DNA from: Hyphomicrobiales bacterium
GTDB taxonomy: Bacteria > Pseudomonadota > Alphaproteobacteria > Rhizobiales > Beijerinckiaceae
Direction of reading: 5' to 3'
Length of the DNA: 64,000 nt
Assembly (NCBI GenBank): GCA_900470095.1
Contig: UBZM01000016.1
Coordinates: 746-64,745, forward strand
The position numbers and the translations under genes were made by a program. Positions 7,577 through 15,953 of the stretch are shown one piece after another (the stretch's first letter is position 1; every line of letters starts with the position of its first letter). Under the pieces are notes generated by a model. It was not told where the DNA came from, did not search any database, and worked only from the letters and a program-made list of their open reading frames with translations.

Positions 7577-9033
7577 AGAATGTCGAACAACTCAGAGCGC
7601 AGTTCGCCTATGTGCTGATTGGCGTGCTCTGGGCAAATGTCGTGCTTCTCGCGCTGACCAACGGCTTGACCGACCACGATAATTTCGAACTTCTCCTCGC
7701 AGCCGACGTCGGGCTTGCCAGCCTGGGAACTCTGGCATGGTGGCTCGATGGGACGAACTGGCTCGCCCGCCAGGTCACCTCTGTCGCCACCATGGGACAG
7801 GTGATGCTTCTGGTCTACGCGTTCAGCGGCCACCCTTATCAGGCCGACATTCATATGTACTTTTTCGCCATGCTCGCCGTGCTCTCCGGCTGGCTCGACT
7901 GGCGCGTCTTCGTGCCGACAACGCTTGCGGTTGCAGCCCACCACGGACTTCTGAGCGCGATCAATCCGGCCGCCGTCTTCCCGAATGGCGGCAGTCTCGG
8001 TCGTGTGTTCCTCCACGCGGTGATCGTCGTGGTTCAGGCCGCAGCCCTCGGTTGGATCGTCCACTCGCTCCGTGCCGCCTTCATCGCCTCCGAACACGAA
8101 CGACAGGCAGCAACCACCGCGCAGCTCGCCGCTGAGGAAGCCCGGCACGAAGTTGCAACGACGACGGAGCGGGCAGCCACCGAGCGGCGAACGATCCTGT
8201 TCGCGATCGCCAGCGACTTTGAGAGCAAGATCGCCGGCATCGCGCGGGATGTGATCTCGTCCGTACAAACAGTCAGTGCCGCCGCCCAGCAGATGATGAG
8301 CGGCGCCACACAAGTCGCGGAACGCTCGAAGGCCGCCGCGGCCTCATCGCTTCACACCTCTTCGAATGTGATCGCCGTGACACAGGCGACCAGCGAGCTT
8401 GCGGCCTCGATCAGGGAAATAGACAAGCAGGTTGCCGAAACCACGCGTATCGTCGGCTCAACCACGCAAAACGCGCAGACCGTGTTGACGACGGTCAATG
8501 AGCTTTCGCAGAAGGCAGATAATGTCGGCACCATCGTCGGCATGATCTCGACGATTGCGGCGCAGACAAATCTGCTGGCCCTCAATGCCGCAATCGAAGC
8601 TGCTCGCTTCGGTCATTCCAGCAGTGGCTTTGCGGTCGTTGCTCAGGAGGTCAAGGCGCTGGCCCACCAGACCTCGCTGGCGACAGAAGATATCCAGCGC
8701 CAGATCGAAGCGATCCGCAACTCGAGCGGTGAAACCATCCGCGCCATCGACACGATGAACACGACGATCGGCTCGCTCAACGAGGTTTCAGCGGCAGTCG
8801 CGACCGTCGTCGAACAGCAGAACGCAGCCACCTCGGGAATTGCCCGCAACATCGAGGCTGCAGCACACGAGACCATCGCGACCTCCGGCAATATCGAGTT
8901 CGTCAGCAAGGTGGCAGCAGAAGCCGGTCAGGCAGCGGCCTTCGTGGCCGAATCCGCCAACAGGCTGGCCGCCCAATCCGCGCATCTCGACACCGAGGTC
9001 GCGCAGTTCCTGGGTCGAATCCGGGCAACCTGA
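7573..9033 (+). CDS. Methyl-accepting chemotaxis protein with multi-pass membrane sensor
   Basis: A 486-residue chemoreceptor. Residues about 10-175 contain roughly six hydrophobic segments and little periplasmic sequence, so sensing is probably within or near the membrane. The cytoplasmic signalling coiled coil follows from about 185. The hairpin tip is recognisable (Q-T-N-L-L-A-L-N-A-A-I-E-A-A-R, then G-F-A-V-V-A-Q-E-V-K-A-L-A). The turn, however, reads R-F-G-H-S-S-S-G-F instead of the near-universal R-A-G-E-x-G-R-G-F. There is no C-terminal CheR/CheB pentapeptide. The start is set by the ATGA overlap with the preceding gene; longer in-frame forms have no support. It would feed CheA/CheW, which are not in this window. 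Confidence 0.9.
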   Translation: MKNVEQLRAQFAYVLIGVLWANVVLLALTNGLTDHDNFELLLAADVGLASLGTLAWWLDGTNWLARQVTSVATMGQVMLLVYAFSGHPYQADIHMYFFAMLAVLSGWLDWRVFVPTTLAVAAHHGLLSAINPAAVFPNGGSLGRVFLHAVIVVVQAAALGWIVHSLRAAFIASEHERQAATTAQLAAEEARHEVATTTERAATERRTILFAIASDFESKIAGIARDVISSVQTVSAAAQQMMSGATQVAERSKAAAASSLHTSSNVIAVTQATSELAASIREIDKQVAETTRIVGSTTQNAQTVLTTVNELSQKADNVGTIVGMISTIAAQTNLLALNAAIEAARFGHSSSGFAVVAQEVKALAHQTSLATEDIQRQIEAIRNSSGETIRAIDTMNTTIGSLNEVSAAVATVVEQQNAATSGIARNIEAAAHETIATSGNIEFVSKVAAEAGQAAAFVAESANRLAAQSAHLDTEVAQFLGRIRAT

Positions 9034-9073
9034 TTCTGACGCAGGCGCAGCCGCAAGCCCGGGCTCTTTTTCC

Positions 9074-9577
9074 TCAGGGTTCGCCTGATTCGAACGCCGC
9101 GTGGTAGCGGACTTCGCCCGCCGGTAGCGGCCCGCCAAAACCAAGCACCTGGAAATACTCTTTAGGCACGTCGGCAAGCCAGAGTTGTGACTCGACAGCG
9201 AAACCGAAGCGATCATAGTATCCCGGAGCCCCCAGCAGGACACAACCCTTCGCGCCAACCGCTTTCAACCTGTCGAGCCCGGCGCGCGCCAGAGCCTGCC
9301 CTATGCCTCTCCCCTGCATGTCCGACCGAACAGCCAGGGGCCCGAGACCGAACCAGCCAAGCCCCTTCCCGTCGATGGTGACCGGAGAGAAGGCAATATG
9401 ACCCAGGAGCGCGCCGCCATCGGCGGCGACAAGGGACAGCGCCAGCACATCGGCCCCGCGCAAGCCATCGACGATCGCGGCCTCCGTCTGGCTGCTGTGG
9501 GAAACGTCCTTGAAGGCGGCGGTAATGAGCACCCGGATTGCGGGAATATCAGCGGGTTGCTCATCGCGGATGATCAT
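9074..9577 (-). CDS. GNAT acetyltransferase, YjhQ-like (putative antitoxin partner of YjhX)
   Basis: A 167-residue GNAT protein beginning M-I-I-R-D-E-Q-P-A-D-I. The acetyl-CoA-binding motif A is clear (D-M-Q-G-R-G-I-G-Q-A-L-A-R-A-G), followed by C-V-L-L-G-A-P-G-Y-Y-D-R-F-G-F, the YhbS/YjhQ-type motif B region. The start is at 9577, with a GAGG ribosome binding site; an in-frame extension upstream has no homology support. It lies directly downstream of, and on the same strand as, a YjhX family gene. In E. coli YjhX (toxin) and YjhQ (GNAT, antitoxin) form an operon, so an antitoxin role is plausible here. An ordinary small-molecule acetyltransferase remains possible. Confidence 0.8.
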   Translation of the reverse strand: MIIRDEQPADIPAIRVLITAAFKDVSHSSQTEAAIVDGLRGADVLALSLVAADGGALLGHIAFSPVTIDGKGLGWFGLGPLAVRSDMQGRGIGQALARAGLDRLKAVGAKGCVLLGAPGYYDRFGFAVESQLWLADVPKEYFQVLGFGGPLPAGEVRYHAAFESGEP

Positions 9578-9635
9578 GTTGCGTCCTCGCTTCTCGCAAG
9601 AGCGGAAGGGCCCATGACGGGCCCTTCCCTTGGTC

Positions 9636-9893
9636 TTACCGGTTGTCGGCTTGCGACCGCACTGCAAGTCGGCCCCGTCGCGAGATGCGATAGGGCCGCC
9701 CCTGCCTCGATTCGATCATCCGCTTGCGCCTGAGGCTCCCGAAAAGCTCGAGCGTGCAGTTGGTCAGCACGTAGCCCTCATGTGTGAAGCAGTCGACATG
9801 GTGGATGCGGCCATCATCGCCGCGATGGTGGCGGATATGCCCGCCCTGGGCCAGCACGTGCAGCACGCGCTGCTCGCCCCTGGAGATATTCAT
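9636..9893 (-). CDS. yjhX: YjhX family toxin (UPF0386)
   Basis: An 85-residue protein matching the YjhX/UPF0386 family over its whole length. It begins M-N-I-S-R-G-E-Q-R-V-L-H-V-L-A-Q-G-G and continues with D-D-G-R-I-H-H-V-D-C-F-T and L-R-R-K-R-M-I-E-S-R-x-G-x-P-Y-R-I-S-R-R-G, a winged-helix-like fold. In E. coli YjhX is reported as a toxin that inhibits topoisomerase I and is countered by YjhQ. The ATG at 9893 fits the family N-terminus. No ribosome binding site is visible, and a candidate -10 element lies only a few bases upstream, so the message may be leaderless. The GNAT gene follows 58 bases downstream. Confidence 0.85.
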   Translation of the reverse strand: MNISRGEQRVLHVLAQGGHIRHHRGDDGRIHHVDCFTHEGYVLTNCTLELFGSLRRKRMIESRQGRPYRISRRGRLAVRSQADNR

Positions 9894-9896
9894 GTT

Positions 9897-9960
9897 TGTA
9901 GAGCCTGTGCATGAAACCATGACAAGCGCCTGAGCCTCATGCAGGCATTGAATGCTGCAT
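9897..9960 (-). promoter_or_regulatory. Candidate promoter and operator of the yjhX-GNAT pair
   Basis: On the minus strand TTGTCA (9920-9925) and TCTACA (9897-9902) are 17 bases apart, placing transcription start at about the yjhX ATG. Just upstream, 9939-9960 is a near-perfect 22-base palindrome (ATGCAGGCATT/AATGCTGCAT, one bulged base), a reasonable position for toxin-antitoxin autoregulation. The -10 match is modest. Confidence 0.35.
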
Positions 9961-10157
9961 TTCAGACCCGGCGCTGCATCACGTTCCGCCGAAGCGAAAC
10001 GTCACCGGGTTCCCGCACTCTCAAACATGAAATTCCCCAACACGATCATTTCCGCGCGCATAGGCGCGGGAGGACGGGCGTTTAGAGCACGCTCCTCCTG
10101 ACGTCAACCGCCGCCGGGACCGTTTCCCGCCTGCGCCGAATGCGCTATGGGGATCAC

Positions 10158-10946
10158 ATGTCGACAGATGCATTTCTCCAGCGGTTCGGTGCGCCGGGCA
10201 CGCCTCAGCCCGATCCCGTTGCCGCGGCGCAAAGCGCGATGCGCAACGCCCTGCCCAAGCGCTTCTACGAAACCGCGAGTGTGCTCGAACGCGACGGGCT
10301 CTTCCATGTCGCGCTCGATGGCAGGACGGCGCGGACCCCCGCCCGGAATCCATTGGCCATCACCTCACGTCCGGTCGCCGAGGCGCTCGCCGCGGAATGG
10401 CAGGCACAGGGCGAGCGGATCGATCCCGCCATCATGCCGCTGACACGACTGGTCAATTCCGCGCTAGATGGCGTGTCCGACCAGCATGAGGCCGTGCGTG
10501 CCGAGATCGTACGCTATGCCGGCAGCGACGCGCTCTGCTATCGCGCCAGCGAACCGGACAATCTGGTCGAGCGCCAGCGTGATGTCTGGGACCCGGTCAT
10601 CGCTGGCACCGAGACCGCCCTCGGCGCACGCTTCGCCGTCACAGAGGGCGTGATGTTTGCCGCGCAGCCGGCCGACTTGCTCGACGCCGTCGCCCGGCGT
10701 GTTGCCGAACTTTCCGCGCCACTGGCGCTCGCCGGAGCGCATAATGTGATGACCCTTTCAGGCTCGGCCATTCTCATGCTGGCTCTCGCCGACGGGCGGC
10801 TGGACGAAGAACAGGCATGGACTGCCGCCCATCTCGACGAGGACTATCAGATCGAGATCTGGGGACAGGATGAGGATGCCGCGGACCGGCGGACGATCCG
10901 CCGCCAGGAATTCGCGGCGGCCGTGCTTCTGCTCCAACACGGATAG
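10158..10946 (+). CDS. ATP12 family F1-ATPase assembly chaperone
   Basis: A 262-residue ATP12 protein, the chaperone that binds the F1 alpha subunit during ATP synthase assembly in mitochondria and alphaproteobacteria. Family features include K-R-F-Y-E-T-A-S-V, the beta-hairpin V-A-L-D-G-R-T-A-R-T-P, then L-T-R-L-V-N-S-A-L-D-G-V and Y-A-G-S-D-A-L-C-Y-R-A. The C-terminal acidic-helix region A-A-H-L-D-E-D-Y-Q-I-E-I-W-G-Q-D is characteristic. The ATG at 10158 gives the normal length. It precedes pccB by 89 bases and may share its transcript. Confidence 0.92.
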   Translation: MSTDAFLQRFGAPGTPQPDPVAAAQSAMRNALPKRFYETASVLERDGLFHVALDGRTARTPARNPLAITSRPVAEALAAEWQAQGERIDPAIMPLTRLVNSALDGVSDQHEAVRAEIVRYAGSDALCYRASEPDNLVERQRDVWDPVIAGTETALGARFAVTEGVMFAAQPADLLDAVARRVAELSAPLALAGAHNVMTLSGSAILMLALADGRLDEEQAWTAAHLDEDYQIEIWGQDEDAADRRTIRRQEFAAAVLLLQHG

Positions 10947-11035
10947 CGCAAGCCCGAACGAACGGCTGATGGACAGCACCGCCTTCGCCGCTTAAGCCGG
11001 AACGCAGGCGTTCTGACCGGCGACGGGGCATTTCC

Positions 11036-12565
11036 ATGAAGGACATTCTCGAGCAGCTCGAATCCCGCCGCGAGGGCGCGCGCAAGGGCGGCGGCGACAG
11101 GCGCATCGAGGCGCAGCACAAGCGTGGCAAGCTGACCGCTCGCGAGCGTATCGAACTCCTGCTCGATCACGGCTCTTTCGAAGAATTCGACATGTTCGTG
11201 CAGCACCGCTGCGTGGATTTCGGCATGGAGAAGGGTGAGAAGATCCCGGGCGACGGCGTCGTCACCGGCTGGGGCACGGTCAATGGCCGTACCGTCTTCG
11301 TCTTCTCCAAGGACTTCACCGTCTTCGGCGGCTCACTCTCCGAAACACATGCCCAGAAGATCACCAAGATCCAGGACATGGCGCTGAAGATGCGGGCCCC
11401 GATCGTCGGCCTGTTCGATGCCGGCGGCGCCCGCATCCAGGAAGGCGTCGCGGCACTCGGCGGCTATGGCGAGGTCTTCAAGCGCAATGTCACAGCCTCG
11501 GGCGTCATTCCCCAGATCTCGGTGATCATGGGCCCCTGCGCTGGCGGCGACGTCTATTCCCCGGCCATGACCGACTTCATCTTCATGGTCCGCGACACCA
11601 GCTACATGTTCGTCACCGGCCCGGAGGTGGTGAAGACCGTCACCAACGAGACCGTTACGTCCGAGGAGCTGGGCGGGGCCAAGGTCCACACCTCAAAATC
11701 CTCGGTGGCCGACGGCTCCTTCGAGAACGATGTCGAGGCGCTGCTGCAGGTGCGCCGGCTGATCGACTTCCTGCCGGCCAACAACACGGTCGGCGTCCCG
11801 GAATGGCCGAGCTTCGATGTGCCTGACCGCGTCGACATGAGCCTCGACACGCTCGTGCCGGACAATCCGAACAAGCCCTATGACATCAAGGAACTGATCC
11901 TGAAGACGCTCGACGAGGGCGACTTCTTCGAGATCCAGGCGGCCTATGCCGGCAATATCGTCACCGGATTCGGCCGCATCGAGGGCCGCACCGTCGGTGT
12001 CGTCGCCAACCAGCCCATGGTGCTGGCAGGCGTGCTCGATTCCGATGCCAGCCGCAAGGCGGCCCGCTTCGTGCGCTATTGCGATGCCTTCGAGATTCCC
12101 ATCGTCACCTTCGTCGACGTGCCGGGTTTCCTGCCGGGCACAGCGCAGGAATATGGTGGGTTGATCAAGCACGGCGCAAAACTGCTCTTCGCCTATAGCG
12201 AATGCACCGTGCCGCTGGTCACGGTCATCACCCGCAAAGCCTTTGGCGGCGCCTATGACGTGATGGCCTCAAAACATATCGGCGCCGACGTCAACTATGC
12301 CTGGCCGACAGCGCAGATCGCGGTAATGGGCGCCAAGGGCGCGGTCGAGATCATCTTCCGCGGCGGCGATGCCGAGACCATCGCCCGCCAGACCAAGGAA
12401 TATGAGGACCGCTTCATGTCGCCCTTCGTCGCCGCCGAGCGCGGCTATGTCGACGAGGTGATCATGCCGCACTCGACCCGTCGCCGGATCGCCCGGGCCC
12501 TGGCCATGCTCAGGACCAAGAGCATCGAGCGGCCCTGGCGCAAGCACGACAATATTCCGCTGTGA
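11036..12565 (+). CDS. pccB: Propionyl-CoA carboxylase beta (carboxyltransferase) subunit
   Basis: A 509-residue carboxyltransferase subunit of a biotin-dependent acyl-CoA carboxylase. It transfers carboxyl from biotin to propionyl-CoA, giving methylmalonyl-CoA. Both crotonase-fold halves are present: N-domain [15 protein letters not shown] with the oxyanion-loop region [10 protein letters not shown], and C-domain D-V-P-G-F-L-P-G-T and [11 protein letters not shown]. The Asp in the latter is the residue linked with propionyl- rather than acetyl-CoA preference in this family. Length is typical. The biotin carrier/alpha subunit is not in the window. Confidence 0.93.
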   Translation: MKDILEQLESRREGARKGGGDRRIEAQHKRGKLTARERIELLLDHGSFEEFDMFVQHRCVDFGMEKGEKIPGDGVVTGWGTVNGRTVFVFSKDFTVFGGSLSETHAQKITKIQDMALKMRAPIVGLFDAGGARIQEGVAALGGYGEVFKRNVTASGVIPQISVIMGPCAGGDVYSPAMTDFIFMVRDTSYMFVTGPEVVKTVTNETVTSEELGGAKVHTSKSSVADGSFENDVEALLQVRRLIDFLPANNTVGVPEWPSFDVPDRVDMSLDTLVPDNPNKPYDIKELILKTLDEGDFFEIQAAYAGNIVTGFGRIEGRTVGVVANQPMVLAGVLDSDASRKAARFVRYCDAFEIPIVTFVDVPGFLPGTAQEYGGLIKHGAKLLFAYSECTVPLVTVITRKAFGGAYDVMASKHIGADVNYAWPTAQIAVMGAKGAVEIIFRGGDAETIARQTKEYEDRFMSPFVAAERGYVDEVIMPHSTRRRIARALAMLRTKSIERPWRKHDNIPL

Positions 12566-12599
12566 GCTGACGCTCGACCCGCCGGTTCAAGGGCAATCG

Positions 12600-14051
12600 A
12601 TGCGCGAGCCGACCCGCAGAGCGTTCCTTTCCGGCGCTGCCGCTGGTGCCGCCTCAGCATTCGTGCCGACAACGTCGGCAGCGCGGTCTCGCGAGGTGCT
12701 CAACGATGCGAGCCGCCTGAACACTGTTCCCGTGTTCAGGCATTGGATCACGAAAGCCGAAGCGGAGACCGACTTCCTTGCGCAGCTCCGGCGCGAGTTA
12801 AAGGACGCTGCCGCAGCCAAGCGCCCCGTCTGCGTCGGGGCGGCTCGTCATTCGATGGGTGGCCAGAGCTTGCCCCGCAACGGCTCGGCGATGACGTTCA
12901 ATCGTGACTTCTGTGAAGTCGATCGAGCGGCGAGAACCGCAAGCGTTCATGCTGGCACGCGTTGGTTCGAGGTCATCGCACATCTTGACAAAATTGGCTT
13001 TTCGCCAGCGGTCATGCAGTCGAACAGTGATTTCGGCGTCGCGGCCACCTTCTGCGTCAACGCCCATGGCTGGCCAGCGCCGTATGGGCCGTTCGGCTCG
13101 ACGGTACGCTCCTTTCGTATGATGCTGGCGGACGGCTCGATCGTGACTTGCTCGCGTACGGAGAATGCCGAGCTCTTTACTCTCGCGATGGGCGGCTATG
13201 GACTTTTCGGGGTCATTCTCGATCTTGAATTGGACATGGTGGAAAACCTGCTTCTGGCTCCGCGCCAAGAGGTGATGCCAACGAGCGAATTCGCTGCCCG
13301 CTTCGTCGGCGCCATCGAGAAGGATCCAGCCGTACGAATGATGTACGGCCGACTGAGCGTGGCCAAACGCGGCTTCCTCGATGAGGCTCTGCTCGTCACC
13401 TTTCGTCCCGTACCGACACCACCGACAGGCCTGCCGGCAGCCCCGCGTACGCATCCGCTTTCGAAAGTCATGCGTGGCGTCTACCGCGCGCAAATCGGAT
13501 CGGAATCCGCAAAGCAGACGCGCTGGTTCGCCGAGACTATGGTCGGTCAGAAAGTCTCCTCTGGCACAGCCACGCGCAATGCCCTGATGAATCAGGCCGT
13601 GGCCAACTTGCAGGGGCACGACCGGCATAGAACTGACATTCTGCATGAATATTTCGTGCCGCCCGAACGTTTCGGCGAATTCGTCGCGGGCTGCCGGAAT
13701 ATCATCCCAAAGGCGCAGGCAGAGTTCTTGAATGTCACACTCCGCTATGTCCTGAAGGACGAAATCAGCCTGCTCAGCTATGCGGCCACGAACCGCATAG
13801 CCGCGGTGATGTCCTTCTCACAGGAGATGACGCCGGAGGGCGAGGCAGACATGCTTCGCCTGAGCGAAAACTTGATCGATCTTGCAGCTTCGGTCGGCGG
13901 TAGTTTCTACCTGCCCTACCGTCTGCATGCCCGGCCGGATCAGTTGGAGCGGCTATACCCGCAGCTGACCCAGGTCTTGCAACGCAAGCGCCATTACGAT
14001 CCGGGTCTCCTCTTCCGAAACCTCATGTGGGACACCTACTTTGCAGGTTGA
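12600..14051 (+). CDS. Tat-exported FAD-binding oxidoreductase (PCMH type)
   Basis: A 483-residue protein with a twin-arginine signal (T-R-R-A-F-L-S-G-A-A-A-G-A), so it is folded in the cytoplasm with cofactor and then exported. The FAD-binding PCMH domain covers about residues 50-230 (G-A-A-R-H-S-M-G-G-Q-S, then V-H-A-G-T-R-W-F-E-V-I, and A-M-G-G-Y-G-L-F-G-V-I-L-D). The C-terminal half resembles the sugar/aldonolactone oxidase or DprE1-like group, ending in a conserved F-R-N-L-M-W-D-T-Y. The substrate is unknown. It starts 34 bases after pccB and is convergent with fabF. Base composition is a little less GC-rich than in its neighbours. Confidence 0.8.
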   Translation: MREPTRRAFLSGAAAGAASAFVPTTSAARSREVLNDASRLNTVPVFRHWITKAEAETDFLAQLRRELKDAAAAKRPVCVGAARHSMGGQSLPRNGSAMTFNRDFCEVDRAARTASVHAGTRWFEVIAHLDKIGFSPAVMQSNSDFGVAATFCVNAHGWPAPYGPFGSTVRSFRMMLADGSIVTCSRTENAELFTLAMGGYGLFGVILDLELDMVENLLLAPRQEVMPTSEFAARFVGAIEKDPAVRMMYGRLSVAKRGFLDEALLVTFRPVPTPPTGLPAAPRTHPLSKVMRGVYRAQIGSESAKQTRWFAETMVGQKVSSGTATRNALMNQAVANLQGHDRHRTDILHEYFVPPERFGEFVAGCRNIIPKAQAEFLNVTLRYVLKDEISLLSYAATNRIAAVMSFSQEMTPEGEADMLRLSENLIDLAASVGGSFYLPYRLHARPDQLERLYPQLTQVLQRKRHYDPGLLFRNLMWDTYFAG

Positions 14052-14068
14052 AGGCCCTCCGGTTGACC

Positions 14069-15346
14069 TCATTGCGGCTGCTCACTGCAGCGCCTGAACA
14101 CCACGCTCGCATTCACTCCGCCAAAGCCGAAACCGTTCGAGATAGCATGCTCCATCTGGAGCGGTCGTGCTTGCCTGGCCACGAGATCGAGCCCGGCCGC
14201 ATCCTCGTCCGGATTGTCGAGGTTGAGCGTCGGCGGAGCGATCTGGTCACGCAGCGCCAGGATCGTGAAGATCGCTTCCAGGCCGCCGGCAGCGCCGAGC
14301 AAGTGGCCGGTCGCCGATTTGGTGGCGCTGATCGCGATGCTGCGCTCCGAACCGAAGAGGGCCCGGATCGCAGCCAATTCGCCTCGGTCGCCAACCGGTG
14401 TCGAGGTCGAATGCGCGTTGAGATGACGGATATCGGCCGGCTGCAGACCGGCCTGTTTGAGGGCGATCTCCATGGCCCGCCGCGCACCCGAACCGTCTTC
14501 CGGACCTGACGTGATGTGATAGGCATCGGCGCTGGTGCCATAGCCGGTGATCTCAGCCAGAGGCGCAGCGCCCCGCGCCTGCGCATGCTCCAATGCCTCG
14601 ATCACCAGCATGCCGGCCCCCTCGCCCATGACGAAGCCGTCTCGGTCCCGGTCGAAGGGGCGTGAGGCGCGCTCGGGCTCGTCATTGAAGCCGGTCGAGA
14701 GAGCACGCGCCGCAGCGAAGCCACCAAGCGCGACAAGATCGATGCAGGCCTCGGCGCCGCCGCAGAGCGCAATATCGGCCTCTCCCGCCCGGATCAGCCG
14801 AGCCGCATCGCCGATCGCCTGCACGCCGGCGGCGCAGGCCGTGACCGGCGCACCGATCGGCCCCTTGAAGCCGTGGTCGATCGAGACATGACCAGCCGCA
14901 AGATTGACCAGGAAGGACGGGATCGTGAAGGGCGAAAGCCGTCGTACTCCGCGCGTATCGGTGATGCGCACCGCTTCGGCGATCGCTGGGAAGCCGCCAA
15001 TGCCGGAGGCGATGACCGTCGCAGTACGCTCTCGCTGCACGTCATCGGCCGGCGCCCAGCCGGCCTGCTCCAGCGCCTCCTTCGCCGCGACCAGCGCGAA
15101 CTGAATGAAGCGATCCATCTTGCGCTGATCCTTGGGAGCGATCGCGCTGTCTGGATCGAAGCCACCCTCGGCGTCCTCCGCCTTCGTCGGCACGACACCG
15201 GCAACCTTGGCCGGCAAGGTCTCGACAATGCTGTCAGGCAGGCGCCGCAGCCCGGAACGACCGGCGAGCAGCCGCGACCATGCCAGTTCGGTTCCACAGC
15301 CCAGGGGCGAGACAACGCCCATACCGGTTACAACGACGCGGCGCAT
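14069..15346 (-). CDS. fabF: Beta-ketoacyl-ACP synthase II (FabF-type)
   Basis: A 425-residue ketosynthase. The Cys-His-His triad is intact: C171 in V-T-A-C-A-A-G, H311 in N-A-H-S-T-S-T-P-V-G-D, and H347 in K-S-A-T-G-H-L-L-G-A-A-G, with the gating motif N-G-F-G-F-G-G near the end. It condenses malonyl-ACP with acyl-ACP in fatty acid elongation. The gene is not in a fab cluster. It begins 9 bases after an HxlR regulator gene on the same strand, so it is probably expressed from the HxlR promoter. This suggests a conditional, specialised KAS rather than the housekeeping FabF. Confidence 0.9.
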   Translation of the reverse strand: MRRVVVTGMGVVSPLGCGTELAWSRLLAGRSGLRRLPDSIVETLPAKVAGVVPTKAEDAEGGFDPDSAIAPKDQRKMDRFIQFALVAAKEALEQAGWAPADDVQRERTATVIASGIGGFPAIAEAVRITDTRGVRRLSPFTIPSFLVNLAAGHVSIDHGFKGPIGAPVTACAAGVQAIGDAARLIRAGEADIALCGGAEACIDLVALGGFAAARALSTGFNDEPERASRPFDRDRDGFVMGEGAGMLVIEALEHAQARGAAPLAEITGYGTSADAYHITSGPEDGSGARRAMEIALKQAGLQPADIRHLNAHSTSTPVGDRGELAAIRALFGSERSIAISATKSATGHLLGAAGGLEAIFTILALRDQIAPPTLNLDNPDEDAAGLDLVARQARPLQMEHAISNGFGFGGVNASVVFRRCSEQPQ

Positions 15347-15355
15347 CGGCAGATC

Positions 15356-15871
15356 CTATTCGATGTGAGAGGAAGAGAGCGGTCGCAAACCTCTCTGCGC
15401 GGCAATGTGCCGCCGCATCTGTTCGCTGGCTCGCGGACCGGGAATGAGAGCGACATTATCGGACGTGATCGGCGTCGCGCTGGCAGCATCGACCAGAATC
15501 GGTTCGAGCGGCTTGCCGGAATCGCGCCCTGCCAGCAGCAGGGACACGCCCTCGGGAGCGAGATGCCGGTTGCCCCAGGCGAGCATTGCCGCAATCACTG
15601 GGAAGAAGTCCTGCCCCTTGGCAGTAAGCAGGTACTCATATCGCCTTGGCCGCTCGCGATAGAGCCGCCGCTCGAACAGGCCGCTTTCCGTGAGGTGCTT
15701 GAGACGGCGGGCCAGCATATTGGGCGCAATGCCGAGACTCGCCTGAAACGCGTCGAAGCGCGTGAGCCCCTGGAACGCATCACGCAGGATCAGGAGGCTC
15801 CACCACTCGCCGACGGTTTCGACCGTCCGTGCGCAAGGGCATTCGGAGAGTGAAGCGGGCCTGGATTGCAT
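15356..15871 (-). CDS. HxlR family winged-helix transcriptional regulator
   Basis: A 171-residue HxlR regulator. The N-terminal signature C-P-C-A-R-T-V-E-T-V-G-E-W-W-S-L-L-I-L-R and the recognition region F-D-A-F-Q-A-S-L-G-I-A-P-N-M-L-A-R-R-L are typical, with an added C-terminal tail of about 60 residues beyond the winged helix. Cysteines near the N-terminus are often redox or electrophile sensors in this family. The ATG at 15871 fits the domain. A perfect 12-base inverted repeat lies 13 bases upstream, so autoregulation is likely. fabF follows 9 bases downstream as the probable regulated partner. Confidence 0.9.
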   Translation of the reverse strand: MQSRPASLSECPCARTVETVGEWWSLLILRDAFQGLTRFDAFQASLGIAPNMLARRLKHLTESGLFERRLYRERPRRYEYLLTAKGQDFFPVIAAMLAWGNRHLAPEGVSLLLAGRDSGKPLEPILVDAASATPITSDNVALIPGPRASEQMRRHIAAQRGLRPLSSSHIE

Positions 15872-15884
15872 GCTCACCCCGGCT

Positions 15885-15919
15885 AGACCAGTTACTATCT
15901 TTTTGCAAGTAACTGGTCT
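15885..15919. promoter_or_regulatory. HxlR operator (12-base inverted repeat)
   Basis: AGACCAGTTACT (15885-15896) and its exact complement AGTAACTGGTCT (15908-15919) flank an 11-base AT-rich spacer. The GTTACT...AGTAAC core resembles operators known for HxlR regulators. The position directly before the hxlR start predicts repression of the hxlR-fabF operon. Confidence 0.7.
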
Positions 15920-15953
15920 GACCGGAGTGCAGGGGCCTTTCGCACCGGGGCCG

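Noticed and set aside
9604..9628. A 10-bp GC hairpin between yjhX and the GNAT gene as a terminator
   Set aside because: No T-run on either strand, and the two genes are expected to be co-transcribed. It could be an mRNA processing or stability structure.
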